Assembly: GCF_021155765.1 (NCBI RefSeq)
Contig: NC_060114.1
Span: 13,835,501-13,899,500, forward strand
Reading direction: 5' to 3'
Origin: Diprion similis
Lineage: Eukaryota; Arthropoda; Insecta; Hymenoptera; Diprionidae
DNA length: 64,000 nucleotides
Positions 12,706 through 24,662 of the stretch are shown piece after piece; the stretch's first letter is position 1; each line of letters starts with the position of its first letter. The translations under genes and the position numbers were made by a program. The notes under the pieces were generated by a model. The model was not told the DNA's origin. It was given only the letters and a program-made list of their open reading frames with translations, and did not search any database.

Positions 12706-13033
12706 AAACACATTTTTCAGGTAACAAACTTATCTTGTCCAACTGACTTCTGCTGAACTTAATTAGTGACTAATTTTGATCAAATATATATCTATGCCTG
12801 TCTTCAAGTTTGCTTGATGCGTAGTTTGTAGTACAAAGTCATTTCGTCGATATGTAACGTGGAAACGAAATAAAAATCAAATAGTAAAATTCGTTAAAAG
12901 AAAAAGCGTTTTTCAACGACCAGAATATTGAATTTCATAAAAGTTGGCATTTTACCTGATAAAAACGTCGCACAGTGCATCGAATACTGTATAATTAACG
13001 AGAATTGGTGATTGATCACTGAAAAATGTGTTT
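12706..13033. repeat. Weak inverted repeat pair, 15-bp arms
   Basis: AAACACATTTTTCAG at 12706-12720 recurs inverted at 13019-13033, about 300 bp apart. Outside this match the arms diverge quickly. It could be the last trace of another foldback element, or chance. Confidence 0.3.
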
Positions 13034-14064
13034 TACATGAACATAACTTTAGATCATCTACCTTTCGACTTCTCAACTATAATAAGTTTGTAGCTGGTTA
13101 AGCGAGTTTGTCGTCTCTTCGGTTAGCTGATTCTCCAATTCTTCACTGTCCGATAACAGGAAGTCGAAAAATGTTAATCGTACCGCATTGCAGCGTGAGA
13201 GAGACATTTGATGAGGGAGAAAGTATGGGAGTGATGCAAGATTTTTTCCCTCTCACAATCGGCCGTTGTCCCCCTTCTAGTAGGGTATATATTTTTCTTT
13301 CACCCTCTTTCTTCCTTTTTCTATTTCGAAGGTTGACAAAAAGCAAAAGCCGCGAAGATTGATGTCTCGGTCATCTCCGCGTTTTGCCCCGTCACCCTGC
13401 AGGCAAACTACTGGTTCTCGCGAACGATTCCTCGTCGCCATTTTTCGCACGAACGTCGTCTGAACTTTGCCGCGAATCACCCCAAAAGCGGTTTTTAAAT
13501 CTCAAAGTGAAGGGAGGGAGAAAGGAAAACTGTCCCTCGGGAGAAAATTGACCGAGATTTGTAGGCGGTTCTGGCGTGTCGAAAATTCAACCGTCATTCG
13601 TCGAGCTGAGCTTATTCGTTGCAGCCTTGATACCCGTGTAATACACAACAGTTGTTCGTCATAGTTAAGCACCGCGGCTATACGAATATGAGAAATGTTC
13701 TTACCGGGGTCTTTCTGGTGATAAATAAATGCTTACCGATGCTCCTTCATACACCTTGTCACGAGTGACGTATGCGCTCCGTAATACGTACCACGTAAAA
13801 CGTATATCCGTGATATTGATGACTCTGTGATTGGTAGCAGCGACCCGAGCCGCCAAAGGTCAATTCTTTACCATTCAACTGCGGTGACCACACGGAGTTT
13901 GAAATTATTACAGTGAGCGGTTGCCTGTCCGGTGAGAGGAGCGTGCCTCAACCAAACCGATCATCCATCCGTAATGGTTCAATTGTATACACATTTGGAC
14001 AGATATATTGTACATTCATATCGCATACCAGCGCGTAGCTCTGCCCAAAGAGACTACTACAAAG

Positions 14065-14079
14065 CCTAACCTAACCTAA
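14065..14079. repeat. Short telomere-like repeat (CCTAA)3
   Basis: Three perfect CCTAA copies, with related CTAAT/CTAACC words just downstream. Same unit and orientation as the 42.1-kb run. Confidence 0.7.
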
Positions 14080-15059
14080 TCCAGCATAATCTAACCACAA
14101 CTCCATTATGTTCATATCGCTTTACGTCTTTTATTGTTAGACAAGATGTTCATTTTCAATCTCAGACCTGTGATCCGAAATAACAACACTTACATAGAGA
14201 CGGCTCTGCAGTAAAGGGACGTAAAAATGTTCTTTCGTTGTTGAGGGTTATGCGAGTCTCAGAAACTAAGTTGTGTAAACAGTTTTCAATCGTGCCAAAG
14301 CCGTAGAATCGCCTAAGATTTCAACTTCTTCGAATTTATGAAACGTCGAGTGACACACGAGGGCCAAAGTCGTGAGGTGGAGCGCGCAACGACCCGTGGC
14401 GGCCATGATGACGCCAGATTTCGAATTCTTTTTACCGAAAATACAGTTCCTTCACGGACTTTCTTATCTACCATTTCAGTCGGAAGCGCGAATTTATTGT
14501 TCAGAGCATCGCGGATGAACGGAGCTGGACAACGCGACGGATTAGAGACGAAGTTAATAAACGACATCTGTCACGCGGCGCACGGCCGCACTGTCCTGGC
14601 GTTTTATAAGCTCTCGTTTACGCCGCGGTTTATGCCTCGCACTAGACGCGCGACAACGGACGCACGTGCGTAATAGACCCTCTCCGCCCGCCACGCCGCC
14701 ATACCGACCCATCCTTCATTTTTCTCACTAATTGAACCGCGCCCGATTCACCCGCAAATAAAACGACACGGCTCTGCGATTGATATTTTAACTACCTCGT
14801 GCAGAAATTGCTGTCCGTTTACTTCAATTCATTTTTTATCAGAGTTAAGAACGATTACCATGATACACGCTTGATGAAAATGATTGTTTTAGGATGAATC
14901 AGACCTCTCCGAAGTCGTTGAAAAAAAAATGTTTGTACAGGTTAATTTCGGACGTTCGGATAAGTTTCTACACTTCGTATAATTGTCTGTTTACTCAACA
15001 CCGCGGGAATTAAGGGGCGTCGGTAAAGAAATCTAGAATCTTGACTATCTCGAGCCTCC

Positions 15060-15083
15060 GGGGGGGGGGGGGGGGGGGGGGGG
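15060..15083 (+). repeat. Poly-G tract, 24 bp
   Basis: Uninterrupted G run; length may be unreliable in the assembly. Confidence 0.9.
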
Positions 15084-16913
15084 TAGAAAAACTCGCGACT
15101 CGCGTCGCCAAGTGATGGATGATGGTAGCGGTAGGAAAACAAAGATCTCTTCTTAACCAAGGTTCCTTTCATCTTCGAGCTCTTTCTTTACATCCCAAAC
15201 GAAGTCCCCGGATCTCCGAACATCGTGAGTTTATATGTAAACGTATATTACGTATACGCATATATATACCAACACAAACACGAGCGAAAGTAATAAGCGC
15301 AACCCCCGAATATCCGAGAGATCCTCAATCCGCGATCTTATTCACACTCTGAGTTTTCGTTCGCGCTTCGCGGCATTAAAATCGAAAGAGCAGGAACCAC
15401 GAGGATGACAGAAAGGAAGCGTAAAAAAGAAATAAAAAAAGGAAAAAAAACCGCCCAATTTATACCCTGATTCTCACCTCGCTGATGCGCACTTGACAGG
15501 CCACGAGGCTCTCCACTCGAGCCTGTCATCTGCCACCCCAATACTTTAATTTAATAACTCCCTTACACACCAGCGGCCGCAACGGATTCCGCTGTACCGT
15601 TTCCGCCGGTGAGCACGCCTCTTGAATGGTTCAAGCTTCGAAAAGCTCACCGCACCGCACCGCACAGCGTGGCGAATGAATGATCATTTGAATCCGCGAT
15701 TATTATACCCGAATAATATGACAATTTTACTGCATATCACGTTTTTGTTTCCTCTGCCTAACGGTGAGTCTGTCATTAAATCGCGAGGGCTTCAGCTTCC
15801 TCGGGTGGATACAAATTTTAATTACGTTCGTGTCTTGCAATAAAGAACTAAAGTAATTAAGGAACCTCTCAACGTACCTACCTACCGTAGTAGCGATGAT
15901 CGCGAGGACGCCCTTTGCCGGCATGGCATGCCGGGTACTCGACCCATTTTTTACCCGCCGGCTCTCTTATCTCTGCATCCCGAGGCAGCCGCGGCCCTCT
16001 TCAAAAAGGTTACGATTCCTTTTCGTATTTCGTTTTTACGCTTCTTGCAATATTTTTGAGGTTATATATTTTACTACTTACCGTTTGGATTCCGGCACCG
16101 CGATTCAAGTTTCCCTGTAAGCAAAACAAAAACAACAATAAAGTTTTTGAAAAAGATGCATAAAAAAAAAAAACTGTAAATGGTAATGTAAAATTGTACG
16201 GTGGACGTTTTGAAAATGATTTCACCACTTTGAGAATACTTGGTATTGAAAAAATATTAGAATCGTAGATATTTTTTACAACTTTGTGTTGAAATGATTT
16301 TTCTTTTTCAAGATCGACCTCGAAATACGATCGCTTTTCTTTTGAAAACTGTGAATAATTTCAACTACTTTTCGAAGGGAAGAGTTTTCTTAACTAAAAT
16401 ATGGAACTAAAATTCCATATCGATTCGATACTTTTCCTGTCCTGAATATCGATGTAATTTCTCCGTGAAACTTAGAAAAATTCATTTTTCTCCTAACCTT
16501 ATTTCTACAATCCATAAATCTTCTAACATAAATCTCGATCATTCTCAGTCACATGAAAGAAAATTTATCAAGATAAAAAAGACCTTCTCCGAAATACAAA
16601 CTTTCCACACCCATGTTGCAAGCAAAAATTTGTCACCTCTAGAAAATTTCCACATCGAGAGAAGTATGAAACCGCAACGACGCTCACATTTGCCAAAACG
16701 ATACTTTTTAATTTGATCAATAAAATTCCCAACGCGTGCCTAAAGCGCGAACGAATATCATAACGCGTGTAACACGTATTAACCCAAGTATAAGGTCAAA
16801 ATATTTTCCAAAGTATGACCCCATGATCCCGTCGTCGGCGTGAATGTGCCCGCCAGCCGTGTCGGAGGTGTTTCCACGAGGTGTTTTGCGATTATTATTT
16901 TCGTTTTCGCATA

Positions 16914-16941
16914 GTGGGGGGGAGGGGGGGGGGGAAAGGGG
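16914..16941 (+). other. G-rich tract, G-quadruplex candidate
   Basis: Long G-runs broken by single A and AAA. Enough G-triplets for a quadruplex on the plus strand. Confidence 0.65.
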
Positions 16942-17318
16942 CATAAGGAAGTGGTGTCTTTCGCGTTCAATCATCACCGTTGATATTACGGCGGCGTTTA
17001 AAACCCCCGCAACGTACACAACGCCCGTAGGCGTGTTTCACACATATGTATGTGTTATACGAATAGTATGTACACGCGGTACGGAGGAATGAATACTGAA
17101 GGCGAGAATAAGGCGACACCAAACCGCATCGCGCATCGCGTCACGCCAGCTTTACATACGTTTGAACCTTACAATGCTCAGGTTAAACGATACGAACCGA
17201 CCAACCCATTCACCAAGAGCATCAGGACTACGCGCTAACCCCCAAGTTCAGGCTACGGCGATAAATCAGCGTAATGTTATTACACCTCATAGAAATCATT
17301 TATACTCCACTCTATCCT

Positions 17319-17367
17319 CCCCCCTTCCCCCTTCCCCTTCCCCCTCCCCCTCCCCGCCCCGCCACCC
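17319..17367 (-). other. Long G-quadruplex candidate (eight C-runs)
   Basis: Eight runs of four to six C separated by one or two bases (four before the last) across 49 bp. The minus strand could form one or two stacked quadruplexes. It lies 150 bp upstream of the 226-bp foldback. Confidence 0.8.
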
Positions 17368-17512
17368 CTCCGGGGCTCAGTGGTCGCCGGAGCTGCCGCT
17401 CTTTCACAGCCCCTCGCATCTCCGGTACCGATAAAAAACGTTTACATCTACAACAGCGCAAGCTGTGAGAAGTTTAGAGAATGAATTCCTCTAACGACGA
17501 CTGCATGATCCA

Positions 17513-17738
17513 TCGTCTGCTAAATTTTAATGCGCACGCGTTACAATCCGATAGCGGTTGTTTGTCAGGGTGACGAAGCGTCGTAAATTTAACCTAAAAA
17601 ATTTTTTTGAGACTTGTAAGTTGAACGGAACTGCCAGTGACATAAGTGTCAACGTTGCGGAGGTTAACGGGAATTGGTACCCCTGGCTGACAACCGTTCT
17701 CGGATTTTAACGCGTGCGCGTTAAATTTTAGCAGACGA
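17513..17738. mobile_element. Short foldback element, 226 bp
   Basis: The first 62 or so bases and the last 62 are near-identical inverted copies. Both read TCGTCTGCTAAA inward, then a GCGCACGCGTTA block, ATCCGA and CGGTTGT. The roughly 100-bp centre includes a T-run and shows no further strong pairing. The GC-rich CGCACGCGTT block stands out in the arms. No TA flank is apparent. This is probably a non-autonomous transposon remnant. Confidence 0.72.
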
Positions 17739-18203
17739 CGAACCGTGCAGTAGTTAGTAATTCACTCTGCATAAAACAGTAATAACCGCAAATTGGTTAA
17801 TAGGGGGAAAATTACTCTCGACATTTTCCTGTAAAACATCAATATCACGACAATGATGATTGTATAATGACGATGATGACGATAATGATGATGATCTCAA
17901 CTCCCGTCATTAGGAATTTAAAGAAAGCTCGCGTGCGCGTGTTTTAGGTACGTGTAAGTATTGTATAACAACATATCGTGACTAAACGTGAAGCAGCTGA
18001 CGAATAGAGCGCGATAATACGTCACAGGAAAAAGGACCCATACGGTGCAGGACAATCCAATGCAATGCAGTCGCACACTGCTGTTGCATAAAGAAACGTA
18101 CGAGGGATGCGTAGGGCGGACAAGAGAAAGGGTGAGAAGCCGAAGACGCGGGGTGAAGGGGAGTGGAAAGGGGGGAGGAGGTGGTTAAAGGTTGGAATCC
18201 ACC

Positions 18204-18223
18204 CGCGCGCGTGCGCGCGCGCG
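18204..18223. other. Alternating CG/TG tract (Z-DNA candidate)
   Basis: Twenty bases of strict purine-pyrimidine alternation (CGCGCGCGTGCGCGCGCGCG). Highly Z-DNA-prone and unusual for an AT-rich region. Confidence 0.75.
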
Positions 18224-18307
18224 TTTCGAAGCGATGAGTCAACCTGCACAGGTCTGCCTGCGGGAATCGGGTCACCGACGCCGACGCCGCGACGCCACTT
18301 TTCGCCC

Positions 18308-18332
18308 CGACGACGACGACGATGACGACGAT
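18308..18332. repeat. (GAC)n triplet repeat
   Basis: About eight CGA/GAC triplets, one changed to GAT. Confidence 0.85.
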
Positions 18333-18923
18333 ATACCTACACGCATTGCGTTGATACAGGGTGGTGGGATCCACCGAGTTCCCTCCAGTCTTCCTGGTGC
18401 ACCGCGTGTGAATGCGCTACCCTGATGATGCGATATGCGCATAACGCGCAGGTTGGTATGTCGCTCTGTGGGTGCAGCAGCGCGCACAATGCGCAGTTGT
18501 TACCTATTGAGCCGAGGAATGTTCGCCTTGATGTCACGTGACTCGATTTAATAAAGCCTTTACGAAAATCTATCTTGTTATTTCCTTAAATTTTGAATCG
18601 ATTTGGAATTTATCGTAAAATGATTGTGATATTATAGAGAAGTGTGCTCTGGTCGGTTAAGGTATTCCTTAAACGGAGGGCAGTATTTTCTGGGGGGATG
18701 AGTAGGGTTCCTTCTTAATCGTTCGTAAATTAGACTGGTCAGTAATAAAAATGAGTTATGTAATTAATTATTACACGTAATGATAAGGTAGAATCGAAAA
18801 TTTCGCGTGAATTGTGTTGCCAAACATTACCCATCAAATGTCATGGTTGCAAAAATTCTACTGCTTATAAAATTTACCCAAGTTTTATTTAAATATCACA
18901 AAATTTTACTGAAATAAACAAGA

Positions 18924-19110
18924 AGATTGAAAATCACTTGAAATCGTTGAAAATTGCTTAGGAATCGTCCTAAAACCAAAAACAAATGACCTAGAATTCT
19001 ATTGAAAAAAAAAGTTGTTCGAACTTACTGAATATCATCGAAATTGATATCATCTTAAATCGATTGAAATCGCATGAAATCGAGTAAAATCATTGGAACT
19101 GATTGTCACC
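18924..19110. repeat. Weak 10-bp repeat (TTGAAATCRN)
   Basis: Two patches (18924-18975 and 19021-19110) with words such as TTGAAAATCA, TTGAAATCGT, TTGAAATCGC and ATGAAATCGA roughly every 10 bases. Resembles a decayed version of the array at 37.7 kb. Confidence 0.5.
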
Positions 19111-22076
19111 AAATTTCTAAGTGATCAACCCCTCAAGATACAAGTTTATGATCACTATACCATGTCCCATTAATCGGTCACATTCTCTTCGATCACAACT
19201 TTGTACAAGTCGAGAACAAAAGTTTTCTCGGTTCTAATCGCTACACCATTTAATTTGTAAATCATTGGATCTTGCATAGAAACAAAACACTTTCTGTACC
19301 ACTTGTGGCCATAACCTTAGATCATATGCGTTAATGAATATGGCGACATATGATTCTAAGGTGACCAAAACCGGTACATCAACCCTACTGTGACTACATA
19401 GACACCCGTAGTGTCTTTCCTCGGTCAAACTAGACGACAACTCGACGTTTTCTTTCAAGGAATATGTCATTACAACGAAGAAGAGGTGGAGGTTGAAGAG
19501 GACTGATGACTCTATACACGCGGTTCTCAGCCCAAAGATCAGATATCCAATCAAGCAGACCGGAACGAGTTCCAATGCGATATCCTTGTCTTGTTCTACT
19601 TCTTACATGTATCCTCAGATGTCTGGCGTTCAATTGTTTTTACTCAATTTCACGTCCTCTCCTTCTTCTTTATCTTTTTCCGGACTAACCTTGACTTGTT
19701 GGGATATTTTCAAGGTAGTTACTTTTTTCTCTGACCTAAAGCAAAAGGTGTCGAACGTTATACTGGAATTTATATGGGTCAGTGTACCTACTTCTACTAT
19801 TCTATTTCGTCACGCTTTGTTCGACTATTCAGTTCCAACGCATGTAGTTTCAACTGGTATAATAAACTCTTCCAAGATTTTTTATTCACACTTTCTTTCC
19901 ATCTCTCTCTCTCTTACTCTCGTCTCATCTCTTTGCCCTCGTGAGACTAGATTCCATAACACTGACGGAAGCAATTCCTCAGACATTACGTTTATTGAAA
20001 GATGCATAACATTTTTCCATATTTCTTAACTTTCACGCAAAATGCTCAAAATGATGGAATAAAATTTTTGTGATTATTTCTCTTCTTATATATAAACACT
20101 GCGACGCGTATCGCCAAAGTCATAGAAAATTAATAAAGTTCCTTCCCCTTTTTCCTCTTTATATTCGATATCCTGTTTTCCTCGATTCCTTTGTCTCTTC
20201 GTCTATTCATTCATTCCTACTTGCTGTCTTTCGTTCTCTCGCCACTCAGTGAGTCCCTTGTTATCCCTTGGCGTGGAAGATTATCACGAAAGCCGATGTA
20301 CGGTCACGTACGAAACTCGAATATCGTTCGCCAGGATCGAACGAGGTATGCAGCTCAAATGAAAATACGGGGAACGAAGTGCTTCGAAGTTTTACAACGT
20401 TTCTTTAAAAAATACGTATGTATGTATGTACGTGTAAATATAGACGAACAAGCAGACCCAATTTGACTGATTAATTGATCAATCGACTCGCAGCAATCGA
20501 TAAAAAACAATAAATCGACACCGATCATTGCTTACGGAATTTTTTTCTTTCGTTCATTCGTCATCACCTTGAAGAACAGATTTTCCACTTTTTTTTTTCT
20601 CTCTTTCTCAATGGAATTTAAGAATGAATACGCAACGGTTCTGCACTACTGCATTCAAATCTCGCGAAACAGTGGATCGCAAAAACGGCTCGTTGAAATA
20701 TATGCTAGAAAAAAAAAAAAATGCAACTTTTAAACGATGAGAAGAAAAACAAAGAAGATGAAAGTGCCCGTGACGGTGAGAGAATTTACGAGGTTACAGA
20801 ATTCTGTTTGCTGGATTCAGAATTGCACCGATGAGAAGAGTGCAAAAGAAAAAAGAAAAAAAAAAAAAAAAACATTCAGCGCGAAATAACTGAAATAAAA
20901 AGCAAAAGAAACCGGAAAAATACCGGGAAAATTCCTAGCCTGAATAGCAACTGTATACATATATAAAGAATATCAGAGTGGGTCGAGCAGTAAAGCGAAA
21001 ACTAGTTTTACACGAATGGTCGTTCCTCCCTTCACGCAGCTGTAATTCTGCACTGCAAATGTAACGCAGGTTTGCGCGATGCAGAGCGCAAACGAAAAAG
21101 AAAAAAGTGAAAAAACCATTTATGCACGGACCAGGCGACTCTGATTGTACATTTTACAGCTTCCCTCGGAGTCCCTGGATTTCCAAAAAAAACCAGGATT
21201 TTCCTATAAAAAAAAAAAATAAAAAAAAAAAAAGTTCTAGTTCCGGTAATACATCTGATAAATTGTTCGCGTGAATTTGATTATCGAATTTGAATAAAGG
21301 TGAAGAGAACGAGCTTTTGACAATGTAATAAAAACAAAACAAAAAAATGACAGAAAATTGGCAACTCACGTCGCGACGAAGTCGACTGACTGAAGGCAGG
21401 CGTGAGCCGTAATGTAGCTACAAGTCGGTTGGTCACGGTGATAAAAACGGGACGTTGTTCTACCTGTAAGCGTACAAAAAACCATGAAGCATATATGGGA
21501 GCGATAAAACGCTGACTTTTTAACCAGCCATTAAATAAGGAGTAGCCGTTGATCGCGAATGATGACTGCGCTACGTTACTGTGCTCGTACCCTGCACCCC
21601 GAAAATAAGGGGGTTCGTTTTATATCTCTCCACTTTACGCACCTTAACCCTTTTAGTTTTCCAGCCATGCACCCCAGGAACATCAGGGGTCGTCGGTATG
21701 GGGTATATTATATCTCTCTTTTTCTCTTTTTCTCTCTCTCTGTCGCACTTTATAACGAACCTTGCTAATTATCCACAGTTTTACGTGCCAAGAGTTAAAA
21801 AAAAACGTATCGTGAAATGAACAAGAGGGAAAAATCTAATCATCGAATGCAGCATGGATTACTCGTGTAATTCTTCAACTGTCTTTTGCCCTCGAACGCT
21901 TCTTGATGTTCTTTGTTGTAGGTTAGATAATATACTTTGCGTTGGACTTGTACGATTGTCTACAATATAAAGGTGTATATGGGATAGTCTAAATGAACGT
22001 GAGCGAGATTTTAGAATTGGTCGCCGATTTATTTCCTAATTCTACTCCATCGAATGTATATTTTATAATTTTTTCA

Positions 22077-22124
22077 AATTTTTTCAATTTCAAAAAACTT
22101 GAAAAAATTGAAATTGAAAAAATT
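22077..22124. other. AT-rich hairpin, 17-bp arms
   Basis: AATTTTTTCAATTTCAA (22077-22093) is exactly complementary to 22108-22124, around a 14-base loop. Could arise by chance in A/T-run-rich DNA. Confidence 0.55.
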
Positions 22125-23013
22125 AAGTTATAAATTGGAGAAAATTGTGTTTTGATCTTGTCGATTGGTCGAAAATAGATTTTTCAAAAGATTCTAGAAC
22201 TCGTTAGTCATCGTTTTCAACGACCGACGGACGAAAATCGATATTTCTCAAAAACGAGGTTCTCCAAAAATAGGGAACTTTTTGTGAATTTCCTTAAACT
22301 GAAAAGAAACTTTTTGCACATCACTGTGTATGTTATAGATTTTTAACGTTTAGCCACAATTTTTCTTCGATCCATTTTTCATCGATGCTGAATCAATTTT
22401 TGTCAAATTCTCGACATTATTTACAGCCGACCTTTTTTGACGGTGAAATTTTTTTTATAATTTCCCGAAAAGAGAATTTCAACTTTGAAACACGTTTTTT
22501 GATCCTAATTTTCGAAGAAACATTTCATGTGATGTGAATAATATCTCGGAGAATTTCTAAGATGCCAGAATTAAGCTTCGAATAGAAAATTTCAGAAGGG
22601 AACTGAGTTGAAAATTCTTTAATATTAACGTCTTTCAGTCTTCGAATAAATTTTAAAAAACCGTATATCTCACCGACAAATTAAGATTTTCCACATTTTC
22701 AAACACGAAATGAAAGGTCATTTTTCAACTTGACAAGCAAAAAAATGAAAATCGGTGAACGCTTTTAAATTTCATTAACTTTTCAAATCGGTCCCGTTTC
22801 TCTTTTTTTTCTCCTCCACCCACCATATATGTATAATAACACAAGGTGTAATGTTAGTCATGAAGATGACGAAGCGCACTGTCATATATAAAACAGCAAT
22901 TCACATGTATATACATATATACATACGCAATCATTAAAAGCCTATCTTTACTAATTAACATATTATCTAGCACGAATGGAATATAATTATAGGACGAGCA
23001 CATATAGGCACAT

Positions 23014-23021
<8 letters not shown>

Positions 23022-23048
<27 letters not shown>
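23022..23048. repeat. (AT)n microsatellite
   Basis: About 13 AT units next to CATA repeats. Confidence 0.93.
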
Positions 23049-23476
23049 CTACACCGTATGCGTATATTTAACAAGTTGCATCGCCGCACGCGGCACACGA
23101 CTCGATCCGATATCAGAAGAACCGGAAAGAACCTCCGCCGACTCTGATAAGCGTGTGAAATACGTTGTATCAATTTATCCAGTAATTATTAGCCGCATAT
23201 TTCGTATGCAGTTATTAAAAAAGAAAAAAAAAAAAAAAAATGTGTTTATACTCGATTTTTCTATCAATCTCTTATGTTGACGGAAATTTTTTTTCACCCA
23301 CTTTCGTACTAACAATAAAATGAACAATTTTTTTTAGCATATTAATCGAAAATTTTCTTTTAAAAATATGGGAAGAAAAAAATTTGTTTAGTTCCGTTTT
23401 TTTTTTTTTTTTTTTTTTTTTAATTTTTCATTCAAAGTCGAAAAGGATCTATCACAGCAGTTGAACCGGGTTTTGT

Positions 23477-23533
23477 GCCAAAAGGGCGTATAAAAAAAAA
23501 AAATTTTTTGACGTACCAACGCCAAAAGGGCGT
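23477..23533. repeat. Direct pair of GCCAAAAGGGCGT
   Basis: The same 13 bases occur at 23477-23489 and 23521-23533, separated by an A/T-run. The core ACGCC-AAAA-GGGCGT is itself nearly palindromic. Possibly part of an unclassified AT-rich repeat. Confidence 0.45.
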
Positions 23534-24112
23534 GAAAAAAAACAAAACAAAATTCAAGTTTCGCTCTGAAAGATAAATTAAAAAATTTTCAACTTTATTT
23601 TTCAATAGGTACTGGTTTTTTTTTTTTTTTTTTCTTATAAGCAATCATTTTTTTTTTTTTTCACCTTCTAGGCTTAGAATACGTTTACAAAGCGATTGGC
23701 AAAAATGAAAGAAAAAGAAAATTATAAGCCCGTTTGGCATTTGGCAGGCAATATATACAATACGCGTCGTAAATGTCGGAGAATAAAATTTATTCCGAAT
23801 CTGCATCAGTCAGAGTTTCCATCACCCTTTGCTATCTCGGTTAGAACCGTGTCTCTCACGAGTCTCGTATAAGAGAGATCTTTTATTTGACGTAGGTAGA
23901 CGTACGTATATGTAGGTATGTACGTAGGTTGTACATATACCGTGTACACAACGACACAGCAGAGATAAAGACACATCGTACGTAAGAAGATCGAACTGGA
24001 TAAGCGATCGCTCAGTCACACTCCGCGACTTTTATTTCATCCAATCACTCCTCTCAGCTGCTGCTGGTGCCGCTGTTTTTTCTCTTTTCATCTCCTCTTC
24101 TCCTTCCTCTGC

Positions 24113-24115
24113 TTT

Positions 24116-24155
<40 letters not shown>

Positions 24156-24158
24156 TCC
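24113..24158. repeat. (TTTC)n tetranucleotide repeat
   Basis: About eleven TTTC units. Confidence 0.94.
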
Positions 24159-24347
24159 CGTCTCTATTCTCCGCCCTTGACGAGTCGATAGACCCGAAAT
24201 TTCCATCGGAAATCGCCATGGACTCTTCATTCCAACGCAAACGTGAAGGAACACTGAATTCCGCTCGATAGAATCGAGAGGAGCTGAACTTTACTGCTTA
24301 TACGATGCTGTGTACACGCGTTTTCTACATTGGCATACCTACACATC

Positions 24348-24350
<3 letters not shown>

Positions 24351-24406
<56 letters not shown>
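24351..24406. repeat. (AT)n microsatellite, 56 bp
   Basis: Twenty-eight perfect AT units, the longest AT array in the window. It creates spurious Ile-Tyr frames. Confidence 0.95.
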
Positions 24407-24408
<2 letters not shown>

Positions 24409-24488
24409 ACATGCGTATTATATGCAGAGGCGCGACGCGGCGGTGAGCAATTTAAACCAAATCTTATTCTCGTTAGACCTTTCAATAT

Positions 24489-24505
24489 CCCCCCCCCCCC
24501 CCCCC
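24489..24505. repeat. Poly-C tract, 17 bp
   Basis: Uninterrupted C run. Confidence 0.88.
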
Positions 24506-24601
24506 ATCACCATTCCTCCTCACCCATTTCATATATTACCCAAGTTTACGATTCTCTCAGCCGTGCGCGCCTAATTTCACCATGCAGAGGGAAAACGCGT
24601 T

Positions 24602-24609
<8 letters not shown>

Positions 24610-24644
<35 letters not shown>

Positions 24645-24662
24645 TTGCATACATACATACAT
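24610..24662. repeat. (AT)n then (CATA)n
   Basis: About 16 AT units, then CATA tetramers from 24648. Confidence 0.92.

Larger units (their letters stand above)
10889..17512. other. Spacer with GC-richer blocks
   Basis: CpG-dense blocks at about 11880-12350 and 14330-14760 alternate with AT-rich DNA. The 111-codon frame at 14338-14673 and its minus-strand counterpart are not recognisable. The block at 11.9-12.35 kb has short inverted words around CGACGTCG and could be a promoter or enhancer, but there is no adjoining exon to support it. Confidence 0.55.

Noticed and set aside
19234..20029. 178-codon plus frame overlapped by a 113-codon minus frame
   Set aside because: I considered a chemoreceptor-like membrane protein because of hydrophobic stretches. 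The minus frame starts at TTG just after an in-frame stop and has no diagnostic motif, so I do not call it.
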